Source: an uncultured Muribaculaceae bacterium (lineage in GTDB: Bacteria; Bacteroidota; Bacteroidia; Bacteroidales; Muribaculaceae). Taken from it: DNA of 6,426 bases. The stretch covers positions 1 through 6,426 of the forward strand of contig CALHWU010000183.1 in NCBI GenBank assembly GCA_938039795.1, in the 5' to 3' direction. Within the stretch, counting starts at the first letter, position 1; each line of letters starts with the position of its first letter. Below the pieces are notes generated by a model that was not told the DNA's origin, ran no database searches, and saw only the letters and a program-made list of their open reading frames with translations. This document shows, one piece after another, positions 6,209 through 6,426 of this stretch. The position numbers and the translations under genes were made by a program.

Positions 6209-6426
6209 CGGCCATCGCTCCTGATCAGATCGACAAGGGCCGCGACTGCTTCCTCGGCGGGAATGTTTTTTCTGACGCACTCCTTGCCTCTGTACAGGCT
6301 GACACGGCCCACGCCGGCTCCGACATATCCGTAATCAGCATCAGCCATTTCACCGGGTCCGTTGACCACGCAGCCCATCACACCGATCTTAAGTCCCTTT
6401 AATGAGGAGGTGGCTGCCTTGACCTC
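6199..6426 (-). CDS. ispG: 4-hydroxy-3-methylbut-2-enyl diphosphate synthase IspG (C-terminal fragment, cut by right edge)
   Basis: IspG (GcpE) is the [4Fe-4S] enzyme of the MEP isoprenoid pathway that converts methylerythritol cyclodiphosphate to HMBPP. Only the last 75 codons are present, in frame from base 6426. They contain the diagnostic MGCVVNGPGE (from 6378). Its Cys (6370-6372) and the Glu seven residues later (6349-6351) correspond to the cluster ligands Cys305 and Glu312 of E. coli, as I recall the numbering. The tail YGYVGAGVGRVSLYRGKE and the final helix LVDLIRSDGRWK complete the protein. The other two Cys ligands and the TIM-barrel domain lie outside the window. The stop codon overlaps the ribD start region by 10 bp in a different frame, indicating a shared transcript. 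Confidence 0.95.
   Translation of the reverse strand, partial: EVKAATSSLKGLKIGVMGCVVNGPGEMADADYGYVGAGVGRVSLYRGKECVRKNIPAEEAVAALVDLIRSDGRWK

Noticed and set aside
6209..6280. Upstream in-frame start for RibD at 6280
   Set aside because: It would add 24 basic residues encoded inside the ispG reading frame and not resembling the RibD N-terminus. The ATG at 6208 starts directly before the conserved deaminase fold.
5175..6402. Several plus-strand open frames (5175-5843, 5651-6334, 6100-6402) opposite ribD and ispG
   Set aside because: They overlap each other and sit antisense to genes with complete catalytic motifs. Their translations are low-information and Arg/Ser/Pro-rich, typical of shadow frames.

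Overview
This window looks like chromosomal DNA of a Bacteroidales bacterium, most likely a moderate-GC gut lineage close to Muribaculaceae or Bacteroidaceae. The reasons are the gene set, the motif style of UppS and BamA, a Bacteroidetes-type -7 promoter element (TAnnTTTG), and a lipoprotein with an acidic stretch just after the lipidated cysteine. The family-level placement is inference. All six genes lie on the minus strand, so they read from the right edge to the left edge. The two edge genes are cut by the window.

In transcription order: (1) the C-terminal 75 codons of ispG (MEP isoprenoid pathway, 6426-6199) overlap by 10 bp the start of (2) ribD (bifunctional riboflavin deaminase/reductase, 6208-5171). 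An AT-rich gap of 77 bp follows, with a candidate promoter. Then come (3) a predicted surface lipoprotein with an N-terminal Ig-like region and a C-terminal beta-propeller-like region carrying two Asp-boxes (5093-3651), (4) a small outer-membrane beta-barrel protein of the DUF6089/PorT-like type that starts with GTG 7 bp later (3643-2954), (5) uppS, undecaprenyl diphosphate synthase (2915-2169), and (6) bamA, the outer-membrane protein assembly factor (about 2106-1, continuing past the left edge).

Functionally, the right part is small-molecule biosynthesis (isoprenoid precursor, riboflavin). The left part is cell-envelope biogenesis: UppS makes the lipid carrier for peptidoglycan and surface glycans, and BamA inserts beta-barrels into the outer membrane. 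The lipoprotein and the small barrel sit directly upstream in the same tight run and are probably envelope proteins co-expressed with them. IspG supplies the precursor branch that UppS ultimately consumes, although a candidate promoter separates the two groups.

The DNA is almost entirely coding. I see no tRNA, rRNA, CRISPR array, insertion sequence, riboswitch or convincing intrinsic terminator, and no gene-free stretch longer than about 80 bp. I did not find a new multi-gene system. The points most worth a second look are a Tyr/Gly-rich insertion in the BamA barrel, the uncharacterised Asp-box surface lipoprotein beside the BAM gene, and a CxxCH motif at the extreme C-terminus of the small barrel protein.
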